A stretch of DNA of 62,391 bases from assembly GCA_035546775.1 (NCBI GenBank), contig DASZWD010000034.1, positions 1 through 62,391 of the forward strand, written 5' to 3'. Position 1 is the first letter of the stretch; the number at the start of each line of letters is the position of its first letter. Shown here one piece after another: positions 43,291 to 51,782 of the stretch. Under the pieces are notes generated by a model that was not told where the DNA came from, searched no databases, and saw only the letters and a program-made list of their open reading frames with translations. The position numbers were made by a program, and so were the translations under genes. This DNA comes from Acidimicrobiales bacterium. Lineage in GTDB: Bacteria > Actinomycetota > Acidimicrobiia > Acidimicrobiales > JACCXE01.

Positions 43291-44145
43291 TTACGCGACC
43301 GCGCTCGTCGCGAGCTTGTCGTTCAGCGTGCCGTTGGCGCCGAACAGCTCCTCGCGCCAAGGCTCGACCAGACCGGTGTGCTCCGACTGGTTCGGGTGGA
43401 AGTCGCGGCGGTTGTAGTCCTTCAGCTGATTCCACAGCTTCTTCGACATCAGCGGCGAATGGCGGACGCGCTTGAGGCTCTGCCACACGCGGCGCGGGTG
43501 ACGGCGGGCGTCCTTGTCGAGCAGCAGCGAGACCACGACCTGACCGGCGATCGCCACGGGAAAGCCGAAGCGCAGCACGTTCATCGTGATGGTGCGCATG
43601 CGCTCGCCGCCGGCGACCTGCTTGTAGACGTCGAAGGCGACCGCCTTGTGCTCGGACTCTTCGAGCGCGTGCCACAGGAAGAGGTTCTTCACCGTCTCGT
43701 CGCCGAACAGGCCGCGCGCCTCGGGGTCGCTCAGGATCAACTCGGCGAGCGTCGCCGTGAAGTGCTCGAGCGCGGCGGTGGTAGCCAGGTTGACGCTGGC
43801 GGGCGCGAACCGCGTCCGCAGCTCGAGGCCCTTCTTGGTGAGGCGCTCCACCACCTTCGTGGGGTAGCCCAGTTCGGCGAAGCGCTCGTTGAGCACGCGG
43901 TGCTCACGGCCGTGGATCGACTCCTGACCGATGAAGCCCGCCACCTGGCGCTTGAGTTCGGGGTCGGTGATCTCGTCGCGGTAATGACGCACCGAGCGCA
44001 CGAAGAAGTCCTCGCCGTCGGGGAACACCGACGAGAGGGCGACGGCGATGTGGCTCGCCACGATGTCGTCGTCTTTGGCGAAGTGCTTCGGCACGGTCTT
44101 GATCGCGTCGTCGAAGTTCATTCTGCGTACGGGGATATCCGTCAT
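43291..44145 (-). CDS. metal-dependent hydrolase, PF10118 family
   Basis: A 284-residue protein with the conserved His/Glu set of the PF10118 'predicted metal-dependent hydrolase' family: QESIHGREH (about residue 73), LEHFTATLAE and HALEESEHKAVAFDVY. These repeated ExxH motifs look like a ferritin-like di-metal site, so it may be an oxygen-using enzyme rather than a true hydrolase. It leads the operon; the ATG at 44145 has TACAGT 7 bases upstream and no ribosome-binding site. A palindromic operator overlaps its promoter. Confidence 0.88.
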   Translation of the reverse strand: MTDIPVRRMNFDDAIKTVPKHFAKDDDIVASHIAVALSSVFPDGEDFFVRSVRHYRDEITDPELKRQVAGFIGQESIHGREHRVLNERFAELGYPTKVVERLTKKGLELRTRFAPASVNLATTAALEHFTATLAELILSDPEARGLFGDETVKNLFLWHALEESEHKAVAFDVYKQVAGGERMRTITMNVLRFGFPVAIAGQVVVSLLLDKDARRHPRRVWQSLKRVRHSPLMSKKLWNQLKDYNRRDFHPNQSEHTGLVEPWREELFGANGTLNDKLATSAVA

Positions 44146-44152
44146 GCTTGCA

Positions 44153-44158
44153 ACTGTA
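44153..44158 (-). promoter_or_regulatory. -10 box TACAGT of the mymA-like operon
   Basis: TACAGT on the minus strand lies 7 bases from the ATG at 44145. A TTGATT -35-like box sits 17 bases further upstream, inside the operator. Confidence 0.6.
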
Positions 44159-44164
44159 GAGCAC

Positions 44165-44189
44165 TTGAGTGATTGAATCAATCCCTCAA
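44165..44189. promoter_or_regulatory. TetR operator in the divergent intergenic region
   Basis: TTGAGTGATTGA (44165-44176), a central A, and TCAATCCCTCAA (44178-44189) pair at 11 of 12 positions. It overlaps the -35 region of the minus operon and lies just upstream of the -10 of the plus tetR gene, so one bound dimer could control both. Confidence 0.75.
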
Positions 44190-44195
44190 TTTTGG

Positions 44196-44201
44196 TAATC
44201 T
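44196..44201 (+). promoter_or_regulatory. -10 box TAATCT of the second tetR gene
   Basis: TAATCT preceded by TTTGG lies 6 bases before the ATG at 44208, placing transcription start at the start codon (leaderless). Confidence 0.55.
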
Positions 44202-44207
44202 GTTGAC

Positions 44208-44846
44208 ATGACGAAGGGCGCCCAGACCAAGGGAGTGCAGACTCGTAACGCGATCCTGCGCGCCGCCATCGCCCGTTTCGCCCGCGACGGCTTCCGCGCC
44301 ACGTCGGTGGCCGACATCGCCCGCGACGCCGGCGTGTCGGGCACGCTGGCCTACGCCTACTTCCCCAACAAGGAAGCACTCTTCCTCGCCGCCGTCGACG
44401 AAGACGCCGCGGACTTGATCCAACTCGCCGTCGACCATCTCAACTCTTTGCACGACGTGACGGAGATGGAGTGGCGTTCGACGCTGCTGCTGACACTGGT
44501 CGACGCCCTCGAGATGCACCCGCTGGCCCAGCGCCTCCTCGCCGGGCTCGAACCCGACGTCACCGAACGCGTGCTCGCCATCCCGGCGCTCGAGGAACTG
44601 CGCAAGGTCGTGGGCGAACGGCTGCGGGCCGAGCAGCTCACCGATCTCATCCGCAGCGACATCGACCCCTACGCCGTCGGCAGCGGCCTCGTGTCGATCT
44701 TCCTGTCGCTGCTGATGTCGGTCACCCAGATCGGCCGCGACGCGATCGCCACCTACGCCCCCGGCGTGTTCGCGGTGACTGAAGCGGCGCTGGCCCCGCC
44801 CCGCCCTTCCACCGCGACGGCACAGGGCAAGAAGCGCCAGCGCTGA
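44208..44846 (+). CDS. TetR/AcrR-family transcriptional regulator
   Basis: A 212-residue regulator with an N-terminal helix-turn-helix (RNAILRAAIARFARDGFRATSV, then DIARDAGVSGTLAYAYFPNKEAL). The rest is the ligand/dimer domain. It is divergent from the PF10118/BVMO/SDR/esterase operon across a 62-bp gap that holds a 25-bp palindrome, the usual layout of a self-regulated local repressor. In the mycobacterial mymA locus the regulator is of the AraC type, so the control here differs. Confidence 0.93.
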   Translation: MTKGAQTKGVQTRNAILRAAIARFARDGFRATSVADIARDAGVSGTLAYAYFPNKEALFLAAVDEDAADLIQLAVDHLNSLHDVTEMEWRSTLLLTLVDALEMHPLAQRLLAGLEPDVTERVLAIPALEELRKVVGERLRAEQLTDLIRSDIDPYAVGSGLVSIFLSLLMSVTQIGRDAIATYAPGVFAVTEAALAPPRPSTATAQGKKRQR

Positions 44847-44871
44847 CGCCTCCGCAATAACCTCGCCCGGC

Positions 44872-45561
44872 ATGGCACGGGTTACCTATGAATGCGACGG
44901 CGGCGTCGCCACGATCACGATGGACGACGGCAAGGTCAACGCGCTGTCGCCCGACATGCAGGCGGAGATCAACGCTGCGCTCGACAAGGCCGAGGCCGAT
45001 CAGGCCGTCGTGATCCTGACGGGCAACCAGAAGGCGCTGTCGGCGGGCTTCGACCTGTCGATCATCACGACGCCCGGCCCCGAGTCGGTAGCGATGCTGC
45101 GCGGCGGGTTCGACCTCAGCTGCCGGCTGCTGTCGTTCCCGACGCCGGTCGTGATCGCGGCGTCGGGCCACGCCATCGCCATGGGGTTCTTCCTGCTGCT
45201 GTCGGGCGACTACCGCATCGGCGTCGACAAGCCGGTGAAGCTCGTGGCCAACGAGGTGCAGATCGGCATGACGCTGCCGTGGGCCGCCATCGAGATCACG
45301 CGTCACCGGCTCACGAAGAACGCGTACCAGCGCATGCTCGACCTCGCCGAGCCGATCGCGGTGAACGAAGCGGTCGCGGCGGGCGTGCTCGACGCCGTCG
45401 TGCCCGAGGATCAGCTCATGACCACCGCGCGCGAGGTGGCAGCGCGGTTCGCGTCCACCCTCAACATGGACGCGCACCGCGGCACCAAAGAACGCGTGCG
45501 CGCCGACATGCTCAAGGCGATCCGCGCCGCCAACGACGCCGAGTTCCCCGCCGCGACTTAG
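44872..45561 (+). CDS. crotonase-family protein (enoyl-CoA hydratase/isomerase-like)
   Basis: A 229-residue crotonase-fold protein. Oxyanion segments are ALSAGFDLS (about residue 57) and SGHAIAMGFFLLL (about 101). The position of one usual catalytic Glu is in LVANEVQIGMTLP. It is short for the family and may isomerise or hydrate a small acyl-CoA. TAACCT lies 8 bases before the ATG at 44872. The 3' end overlaps the HNH remnant by 4 bases. Confidence 0.88.
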   Translation: MARVTYECDGGVATITMDDGKVNALSPDMQAEINAALDKAEADQAVVILTGNQKALSAGFDLSIITTPGPESVAMLRGGFDLSCRLLSFPTPVVIAASGHAIAMGFFLLLSGDYRIGVDKPVKLVANEVQIGMTLPWAAIEITRHRLTKNAYQRMLDLAEPIAVNEAVAAGVLDAVVPEDQLMTTAREVAARFASTLNMDAHRGTKERVRADMLKAIRAANDAEFPAAT

Positions 45562-46440
45562 GCCGCTCTGAGGAAGCTGGCGGTTGTTTGGAGGGTTTGG
45601 CCTCTTGGTCCTTCGAGGGTGACGGTGCCGGTGGTGGGGTTCCAGGCGATGTTCCATCCGCCTTCGTGCACGAGGTGGTGGTGGTAGGAGCACAGCGGTA
45701 TGCCGTTGTCGATGCTGGTTTCGCCGTCGTTTTCCCACCAGTCGATGTGATGGATCTGGGTGATGCGCCGGCCGCAGCCGCGCACGCCGCACACGTGGCC
45801 GTGCCGGAACCGCAGGGCGCGGCGTAGCAGGCGGTTGAAGAGGCGTTCGCCGCGGCCGTAGTCGAGGATCTCGGATTGGCCTTTGACGACGATGCGGTGG
45901 ATGTCGGCGTCGCAGGCCAGACGCCTCACGGCTTCGCCGGTTAACGTCGAGCCCTGTGAACTGAGGCCGTTGCCGGTGGCGTTGATGAGGTCTTCGTACA
46001 GGATGGTGACGCCGACCGCGGCGACGTAGGGGTCGAGCTTCTTCGGATCGGCGAGCGCGGCTTCCTCGAGCAGATCGAACAGCCAGTCCAGCCCGCTGCG
46101 CCCGCTGTGGCCGCGGGTTCTCCTCGGTGGCGGTGTCGGCGAACGGATCGGCGTCGGGCGTTTTCCCAGCATCAGTCCACAATGTGGACTCTTCCCCATT
46201 TTCGTTGCGGCGCAGGAACTCACCGTAGGCGTCGCGTTCGTCGTCGAGGCCGTCGAGGCGGACCAGCCACACCACCTTCGTGTACCGCAACCCGGCCTCG
46301 AACGCGGCGCGCACCACCGGCCGGCGCATCAACTCCCGCGACAAATGCAGCTTTCGGAACGCGTCAGTCCGGCTGATCTCGCACTTGTCCGCCAACCACG
46401 AACCGCACGACCCGTGACCGACGCCTAGAAAAACACCACG
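45558..46440 (-). pseudogene. DUF222-HNH endonuclease-like gene, truncated and frameshifted
   Basis: The 3' half encodes an HNH domain: CGVRGCGRRITQIHHIDWW, then SIDNGIPLCSYHHHLVHEGGW. The 5' half, in another frame, encodes DUF222-like sequence (CGSWLADKCEISRTDAFRKL, AAFEAGLRYTKVVWLVRLDG). The two join only with a frameshift near 46100-46125. The N-terminal part of DUF222 is missing, cut off by the TauE-like gene. Such multicopy 13E12-type genes are common and often decayed in actinobacteria. Confidence 0.8.
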
Positions 46441-46459
46441 TTTTCGCAGGTAGACGCGA

Positions 46460-47173
46460 CTAAATGAGGCCTCGGAGGACGGCGACGGCGCCGCCGATGG
46501 CGGCGACGACGAGCAGCGCGTTGCGCACGACGTGGTCGTCAACGCGGCGAGCGACACGGCTGCCGCTCGCCCATCCCAGCGCCGTCACGAGCGCCAGCGC
46601 CGGGAACAACGACGCGTGCTTGACGTGCGGCAGCCCGCGGACGGCGAAGCTGAGGATGTTGATCGCAAGGAAGTACGCCTGCACCGTCGGGCGATACATC
46701 TGAGCGGGCCATTCGGCATTCACGGCGTACATCGCGATGGGCGGTCCTCCCACGCTCGTGGCCACGTTCATGGCGCCGGACGTGGCGCCGGCGAGCGCGG
46801 CGCCACGACGGCCGCGCAGCCGTGGCGCGCGCCAGCCGGTAGCCAGTAGCGCCGTGGCGCCGAGGATGGCGACTCCGTTGATGACCGAGAGGGCGTCGGT
46901 GTTCAGCCGCTTGATCAGCACGCCGACGATCGGAATCACGATCGCGGCCGGGACGAAGAGTCGGAGCGCGGCGCGCCAATCGACGTGCTGGCGCTCGTGT
47001 AACAGCATCACGATGTTGAGGCCGCCGGCGAGCAGGTTCATCGTCGGTACGGCAGCCGCAGGGCCGACTGCCAACGAAACGAAGGGGACGGCTACGAGCG
47101 AAAAGCCGATCGCGGTCACGGCCTGTCCCGCGGCCGCGGCGAAGACGGCGATGACGGCGGCGGCGAAGGCCAC
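46460..47173 (-). CDS. TauE/SafE family membrane transporter
   Basis: A 237-residue protein with about seven hydrophobic segments. It has the half-motif GQAVTAIGFSLVAVPFVS and, in the middle, GATSGAMNVATSVGGPPIAMY. It is a second member of the family seen at 5346, but clearly diverged. It starts with GTG at 47173, directly after the hydrolase stop, so the two genes are co-transcribed. Substrate unknown. Confidence 0.86.
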   Translation of the reverse strand: MAFAAAVIAVFAAAAGQAVTAIGFSLVAVPFVSLAVGPAAAVPTMNLLAGGLNIVMLLHERQHVDWRAALRLFVPAAIVIPIVGVLIKRLNTDALSVINGVAILGATALLATGWRAPRLRGRRGAALAGATSGAMNVATSVGGPPIAMYAVNAEWPAQMYRPTVQAYFLAINILSFAVRGLPHVKHASLFPALALVTALGWASGSRVARRVDDHVVRNALLVVAAIGGAVAVLRGLI

Positions 47174-48019
47174 CTACGACCCGTTGAAGGCCGCGCGGAT
47201 CGAGTCGATCGTCCGCTCGGGGTCGGCCAGGCAGCCGAAGTGGCCGTGGTCGGTCCAGATGTCGACCGTCGCGTGGGGCAGCCGCGCCGCCAGCAGCGGC
47301 AGCGCGGCCGGACCGATGGCGTCGGTCGTCTCACCGCAAACCAGCGCCACCGGGCAGCCGACGCCGTGCAGGCGCGAATAGGCCCCGTGCCGCCCGCCCA
47401 TTTCGTAGGTGCGCGCCTCGCTCTCCGGATCGCAGGCGAGACGCACGGACCCGTCGGGCTCGTCCACGAAGCCGCAGGCGACGTAACCGTCGAGGCACCG
47501 GGGATCGAGCCACATCAACGGAGGCTTCGACGCGTAGTTGGCGTGGGCTTCGGCGCGCGACGCGAAGACGGCGCGACGCCGCCGGGCGCCGTCGGACAGG
47601 CGGTTGCCGTTAGGCGTCGGCTGCACGTCAGCGGGCTCGTCGACCGGGTAGACGATCGGCTCGAACGCCCAGATCGCACGGAACGTGCCCGGGCGGCGCA
47701 ACTCGGCGAGCACCAGGAGTGCCCCGCCGCACGAATGGCCGGCGCCGAAGGGATGTTTCAGGTCGAGGGCGTCCACGACGGCGAGCGCGTCGGTGGCGAA
47801 CCCTTCCCAGTCGTATTCGCCGTTGGGCGCCGGCTCGGACGCGCCGTGCCCGCGCTCGTCGAAGGTGACGACGCGAAAGTCCGCCGTCAGCGCATCAGCG
47901 ATTGGTGCCCACACGCCGCCACAGAAGCCGGTGGCGTGGGCCAGCAGGAGATCAGGACCCGAGCCACCGTGGTCGGTGAACGCGATCGTGTTGCCGTCGG
48001 GGGTAACGGTGGTCGCCAT
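47174..48019 (-). CDS. alpha/beta-hydrolase
   Basis: A 281-residue alpha/beta-hydrolase with the oxyanion segment HATGFCGGVW, FDERGHGASE, nucleophile elbow GHSCGG (about residue 94), an acidic residue near CGETTDAIG and His in DHGHFGCL. The Cys in the elbow is a variant of GHSxGG. It is probably a soluble esterase or lactonase; substrate unknown. Divergent from the pentapeptide-like gene by 27 bases. Confidence 0.9.
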   Translation of the reverse strand: MATTVTPDGNTIAFTDHGGSGPDLLLAHATGFCGGVWAPIADALTADFRVVTFDERGHGASEPAPNGEYDWEGFATDALAVVDALDLKHPFGAGHSCGGALLVLAELRRPGTFRAIWAFEPIVYPVDEPADVQPTPNGNRLSDGARRRRAVFASRAEAHANYASKPPLMWLDPRCLDGYVACGFVDEPDGSVRLACDPESEARTYEMGGRHGAYSRLHGVGCPVALVCGETTDAIGPAALPLLAARLPHATVDIWTDHGHFGCLADPERTIDSIRAAFNGS

Positions 48020-48046
48020 AGGAACTGTTCAAGATACGGTGCGCGG
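48020..48046. promoter_or_regulatory. 27-bp divergent promoter
   Basis: On the plus strand TACGGT (48035-48040) lies 6 bases before the GTG at 48047. On the minus strand TATCTT (48031-48036) lies 11 bases before the ATG at 48019. The two boxes overlap by two bases. Confidence 0.5.
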
Positions 48047-48670
48047 GTGCCTGGCTACGACCCCGCGCCCGACGAGCTCGTCGACGACGACGTGTGGTCC
48101 ATGGTCGAGGCGACGGGCGACTACGTCGGTCAGCGCGCCGAAGGAATCGAGATGGGTGACGTGGTCGTGCGCGGCGGCCGTTGGAGCGGTGCAGTGCTCG
48201 AGGGCTTGCGCGCCTTCGACGTCACCTTCGAGGACTGTGACCTGTCGGGGCTGACGCTGCACGAAGATCCCGTACTCCAGACGGTCACCTTCCGGCGCTG
48301 CCGCCTGGACGGTGCCACCTTCGCCGGGGCCCGTCTGCGCGACGTGCGCTTCGAGGGCTGCGCCTTCGGCGAGGGGAACCTTCGGATGCTCGACGCCGAA
48401 CGCGTGACCTTCGACGACACCGTGCTCACCGGCGCCGACTTCCACGCCGCCAAGCTTCACGAGGTGCGCGTCGAGAACTGCGACCTGCGAGGAAGCGACT
48501 GGACCAAGGCGCGGCTGCAGTCGGTCGATCTCCGCGGCTCGCGCCTCGAAGACCTGCGGGGCGCCGACGCGCTGCGCGGCGCGACAGTCGACTCGGCGCA
48601 GGTCGTGTCGCTGGCCCTCAGCTTCGCCGTGGCGCTCGGACTCAACGTCGTCGACGACGATTCCGGGTAG
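48047..48670 (+). CDS. pentapeptide-repeat-like protein
   Basis: A 207-residue protein with an A(D/N)LxG-type pattern along residues about 60-180 (DVTFEDCDLSGLTLHEDP, FRRCRLDGATFAGARLRDV, CDLRGSDWTKARLQSVDLRGSRLEDLRGAD). Such repeats fold as a right-handed square beta-helix. Some members mimic DNA and protect gyrase, others are scaffolds; nothing here decides. The start is the GTG at 48047, with TACGGT 6 bases upstream; everything earlier in this frame is shadow. Confidence 0.85.
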   Translation: MPGYDPAPDELVDDDVWSMVEATGDYVGQRAEGIEMGDVVVRGGRWSGAVLEGLRAFDVTFEDCDLSGLTLHEDPVLQTVTFRRCRLDGATFAGARLRDVRFEGCAFGEGNLRMLDAERVTFDDTVLTGADFHAAKLHEVRVENCDLRGSDWTKARLQSVDLRGSRLEDLRGADALRGATVDSAQVVSLALSFAVALGLNVVDDDSG

Positions 48671-48697
48671 GCGACCGACGCTCCGTATGCTCGGCGC

Positions 48698-49951
48698 GTG
48701 CGTTGGGTCGTCGCCATTTTGCTCGTGTTTTCTGCGGTTTTCGCCGTATTCTGCGTGCCGGCGAGCGCGGTCACACCGCCGTCGATCAAGCACGTGTGGG
48801 TCATCACCCTCGAAAACGAGGCCGCCGACACAACGTTCGGCTCCGGTTCACCGGCGCATTACCTGAACGACACGCTGCGGAAGCAAGGCGTCTTCGTGCC
48901 GAACTACTACGGGACGGGTCACGCCAGCCTCGACAACTACGTGGCGATGGTCAGCGGTCAGGGAGCGAACCCAATGACGCAGGCGGACTGTCCGCTGTAC
49001 ATCGACGTCGTGCCCGGGACGATTGGCCTCGCTGGCCAGAGTTACGGCGCGGGCTGCGTGTACCCCGCCGCAGTCAAGACCATCGCCGACCAGCTCGAGG
49101 CGAAGGGCCTGACGTGGAAGGGCTACATGCAAGACATGGGCAACGACCTCACGCGTGAAGCCGCAACCTGCGCCCATCCGAAGCTCAATCATCAGGACAA
49201 CACCGAGGCCGCGACGGCGAAGGACAATTACGCGACGCGGCACAACCCGTTCATGTACTTCCACTCGATCATCGACGAGCCCAGTTGTGCCACCAGCGTC
49301 GTGCCGCTGCCACCGCTGGTGAACGACCTCGCGACCGAAGCGACGACGCCCAACTTCTCGTTCATCACCCCGAGCCTGTGCGAGGACGGCCACGACGCGC
49401 CGTGTGCGGACGGCCGGCCCGGTGGTCTCGTGAGCGCCGACACGTTCTTGAAGACGTGGGTGCCGCGCATCATGGCGTCGCCGGCCTACAAGTCCGGCAT
49501 GATCGTCGTCAACTTCGACGAGTCGGACACCGCCGACGCGTCGGCGTGTTGCGGCGAGCAGCCGAACCCCGGCGGTTCACCGCGGCCCGGCATTTCCGGT
49601 CAGGGCGGGGGACGCACTGGCGCGGTCGTGCTGTCGCCTTTCACCGCCGGCGGCACCGTCTCGACCGTCGCCTACAACCACTACTCGTTGCTGCGCAGCC
49701 TCGAGGACGCGTTCGGTCTCGGGCATCTCGGTTTCGCCGCCGCCGACGGCCTCGTCCCCTTCGGAACCGACATCTACAACGCGCCGGCCGCGCCGGCCCC
49801 AACCACCACCACGACCCGGCCGACGAGCGCCGCCGGCGAGGTGCTGGCGGCCACCGGCGGCGACGGTCCCGCGGCCGGTCTGGTGCTGACGGCGCTGGCG
49901 CTAGTGGTGGTGCACAGCCGGCGCCGTGTTGCGCGCCGCGATACGCCGTAG
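48698..49951 (+). CDS. secreted phosphoesterase (PF04185-like) with LAATG sorting-like tail
   Basis: A 417-residue protein starting with a GTG at 48698 and a signal peptide (AILLVFSAVFAVFCVPASA). The catalytic region resembles the phosphoesterase/phospholipase C family of the alkaline-phosphatase superfamily: VWVITLENEAADTTFG, NYYGTGHASLDNYVAMVSGQ, FSFITPSLCEDGHDAPC and VVNFDESD. A Pro/Thr linker leads to LAATGGDGPAAGLVLTALAL and a basic end, the order of a cell-wall sorting signal; LAxTG is the class E sortase form. TATGCT lies 6 bases before the start. Confidence 0.88.
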   Translation: MRWVVAILLVFSAVFAVFCVPASAVTPPSIKHVWVITLENEAADTTFGSGSPAHYLNDTLRKQGVFVPNYYGTGHASLDNYVAMVSGQGANPMTQADCPLYIDVVPGTIGLAGQSYGAGCVYPAAVKTIADQLEAKGLTWKGYMQDMGNDLTREAATCAHPKLNHQDNTEAATAKDNYATRHNPFMYFHSIIDEPSCATSVVPLPPLVNDLATEATTPNFSFITPSLCEDGHDAPCADGRPGGLVSADTFLKTWVPRIMASPAYKSGMIVVNFDESDTADASACCGEQPNPGGSPRPGISGQGGGRTGAVVLSPFTAGGTVSTVAYNHYSLLRSLEDAFGLGHLGFAAADGLVPFGTDIYNAPAAPAPTTTTTRPTSAAGEVLAATGGDGPAAGLVLTALALVVVHSRRRVARRDTP

Positions 49952-50176
49952 CGGCGGCAGCGTCGGCGGCGGGTTCCGCCGTTGCGGGAGGGCGTCGAGG
50001 AGTTCGGTGCTCGCCTTGGTGATGGCGCGCACCGCCTTTTCGAACGCGGCTTCGGTTGCCTCCGACGTCTTGGCGACGCCGCTGATCTTGCGCACGTACT
50101 GCCGCGCCGCCGCCTCGATCTCTTCGGGTGTGGCCTCGGGCTCAAGCCCCCGCAGCGTCGTGATGTTCCGGCACAT
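49901..50176 (-). CDS. DUF2277-family protein
   Basis: A 91-residue protein with the family's characteristic start MCRNITTLRGLEPEATPEEIE, followed by AARQYVRKISGVAK and an amphipathic helix. The function of the family is unknown. It overlaps the 3' end of the phosphoesterase gene by 51 bases (convergent) and its start lies inside the GH20-like gene, so it is probably translated from the same message as that gene. Confidence 0.85.
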   Translation of the reverse strand: MCRNITTLRGLEPEATPEEIEAAARQYVRKISGVAKTSEATEAAFEKAVRAITKASTELLDALPQRRNPPPTLPPLRRIAARNTAPAVHHH

Positions 50177-51773
50177 AGACCGAGAGTAAACGGTCGTAGT
50201 TGGCCAGGCATTCGTCCAGGCCGCCGGGCCGGTTGCGCAGGTTCCAGATCCGGGTGTGCTCGGCGCGCAGGGCGCGGGCGCGTCGGGCGAAGTCGGCGAG
50301 CACTTCGGGCGGCGCCGCGCCGAGCCGGCCGTCGCCCTTGACGCGCTCGATGCCGTCGTCGATCAGCAGCGCCAGCAAGTCGGCGGTGGCGAACACTTCG
50401 TCGCGTTCGAGCGACGGAGACGTGCGCGCCGCCAGCTCGCGCGCCCGGGCCACTTGCGCGCCGCAGCGCCCGAGGTCTTCGACGGTGATCCCGGTGGTGG
50501 CCGGCCCGTGACCGAAGCGGGTCCAGGGCCGGTACATCGGCAGCGTCAGGATCGACATGTTGAACAACTGCGGGGCGACGAGGGTGTGGGCGTCGCCGAG
50601 GAGACGCAGTGCTTCGCCGAGCTCGCCGATCACGTCGGTGATGTCGTCGGGCGACGCCGACGGGTTCCACGCGCACGCCGCGGCCCACGCGAACATCGGA
50701 TGCGACACCACGTGGTGCTGGATATGGCCCATGTCGCCCCAGTCCGTGACCATCACGCCTTCGGCGCCATTCGCCGCCGCGGCGGTGCACGCCGACGCGA
50801 TGTTCGTCACCGCGTTGGTCCACCGGCCCGCCACCGTCGTCCACGTCGAGGTGCCGGGGCAGAGCCAGAAGGGCAGGCCCATCGCTTTGAGTTCGGTGGC
50901 GCGCTCGTCGAAGGGCTGGGCTGCTTCGTAGCCCCAGTCGCAGATCGTCACGTCGGCGGGAATGTCGAGCAGGAGTTCGGGATGGTGCACCAGCACGTCG
51001 TCCCACACGAGCAAGTGGTGGCCGGCCAGCTCGGGAGCGGCGCGCAACGACTGGAGATAGCCGACCCACGACCCGCTGCGATCCGAACTCAACTCCCACG
51101 GCTCGTCGAGGCCGACGTGGGCGCGCCGGCTGCGCAGGTTCGGCAACAACTGCCCGAACAGGTCGCGGGCGAGGGCGAGCGTCGCGGGATTGTCGGGGTC
51201 GGCGGTCGACGGGCCGCGGAACTCACCCCACGGCGTCGTGAAGCCGTCGGGAGAGATGGCGAGCGTGCGGTAGCGGTCGAACTTCAGCCACCGCTCCATG
51301 TGCCCGAGGCAGTTCTGTTGGCCGGTGAGTTCGATGCCGACGCTGTCGGCGAAGCGGTCGAGCTCGCGCAGTTCCTCAGGTGTGTACGCCGACGCATCGC
51401 GCCACACCTCGTCGTGGCCGGCGTAGGCGAACGTGTGCTCGAGATAGAGCTCGACGTGGTTGATCTTCCACGAGGCCAGACGCGCCAGCAACGCCTTGAG
51501 CGTGTCGAGCGCGGGCACTCGACAGCGCGACACGTCGAGCATGACTCCGCGCACCGCGATCGCCGGCCAGTCCTCGATGACGCCGTCGACGACGTCGCGT
51601 CCGAGTTGGGCGAGCGTGGAAGCGGCGTAACGGGCGCCGGCGGCGTCGGCCGCCTCCACGGCAGCGTCGCCACCGCGCACGACGATGCGGTAGCCCTGGG
51701 GCGGAAGCGGTCCGGTCGAAGGCTGCGCGTCAGCGCGTAGGTCGAGGCGTTGCGGAGGAGGCCAGAGAATCAT
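50142..51773 (-). CDS. glycoside-hydrolase family 20-like protein
   Basis: A 543-residue protein with a GH20-like barrel: an N-terminal substrate-recognition domain, then VRGVMLDVSRCRVP, TLKALLARLASWKINHVELYLEHTFAY and the acid pair in RAHVGLDEPWEL. In GH20 enzymes this is usually GGDE; here it is GLDE. The C-terminal third is helical. No signal peptide is visible, so it acts inside the cell or is exported differently. It may release a terminal N-acetylhexosamine, but altered specificity is likely. Confidence 0.8.
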   Translation of the reverse strand: MILWPPPQRLDLRADAQPSTGPLPPQGYRIVVRGGDAAVEAADAAGARYAASTLAQLGRDVVDGVIEDWPAIAVRGVMLDVSRCRVPALDTLKALLARLASWKINHVELYLEHTFAYAGHDEVWRDASAYTPEELRELDRFADSVGIELTGQQNCLGHMERWLKFDRYRTLAISPDGFTTPWGEFRGPSTADPDNPATLALARDLFGQLLPNLRSRRAHVGLDEPWELSSDRSGSWVGYLQSLRAAPELAGHHLLVWDDVLVHHPELLLDIPADVTICDWGYEAAQPFDERATELKAMGLPFWLCPGTSTWTTVAGRWTNAVTNIASACTAAAANGAEGVMVTDWGDMGHIQHHVVSHPMFAWAAACAWNPSASPDDITDVIGELGEALRLLGDAHTLVAPQLFNMSILTLPMYRPWTRFGHGPATTGITVEDLGRCGAQVARARELAARTSPSLERDEVFATADLLALLIDDGIERVKGDGRLGAAPPEVLADFARRARALRAEHTRIWNLRNRPGGLDECLANYDRLLSVYVPEHHDAAGA

Positions 51774-51782
51774 GCAGGCGCA

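Noticed and set aside
41914-44172. 752-codon plus-strand frame opposite the BVMO and PF10118 genes
   Set aside because: Antisense shadow with His/Arg/Val/Glu-rich filler composition.
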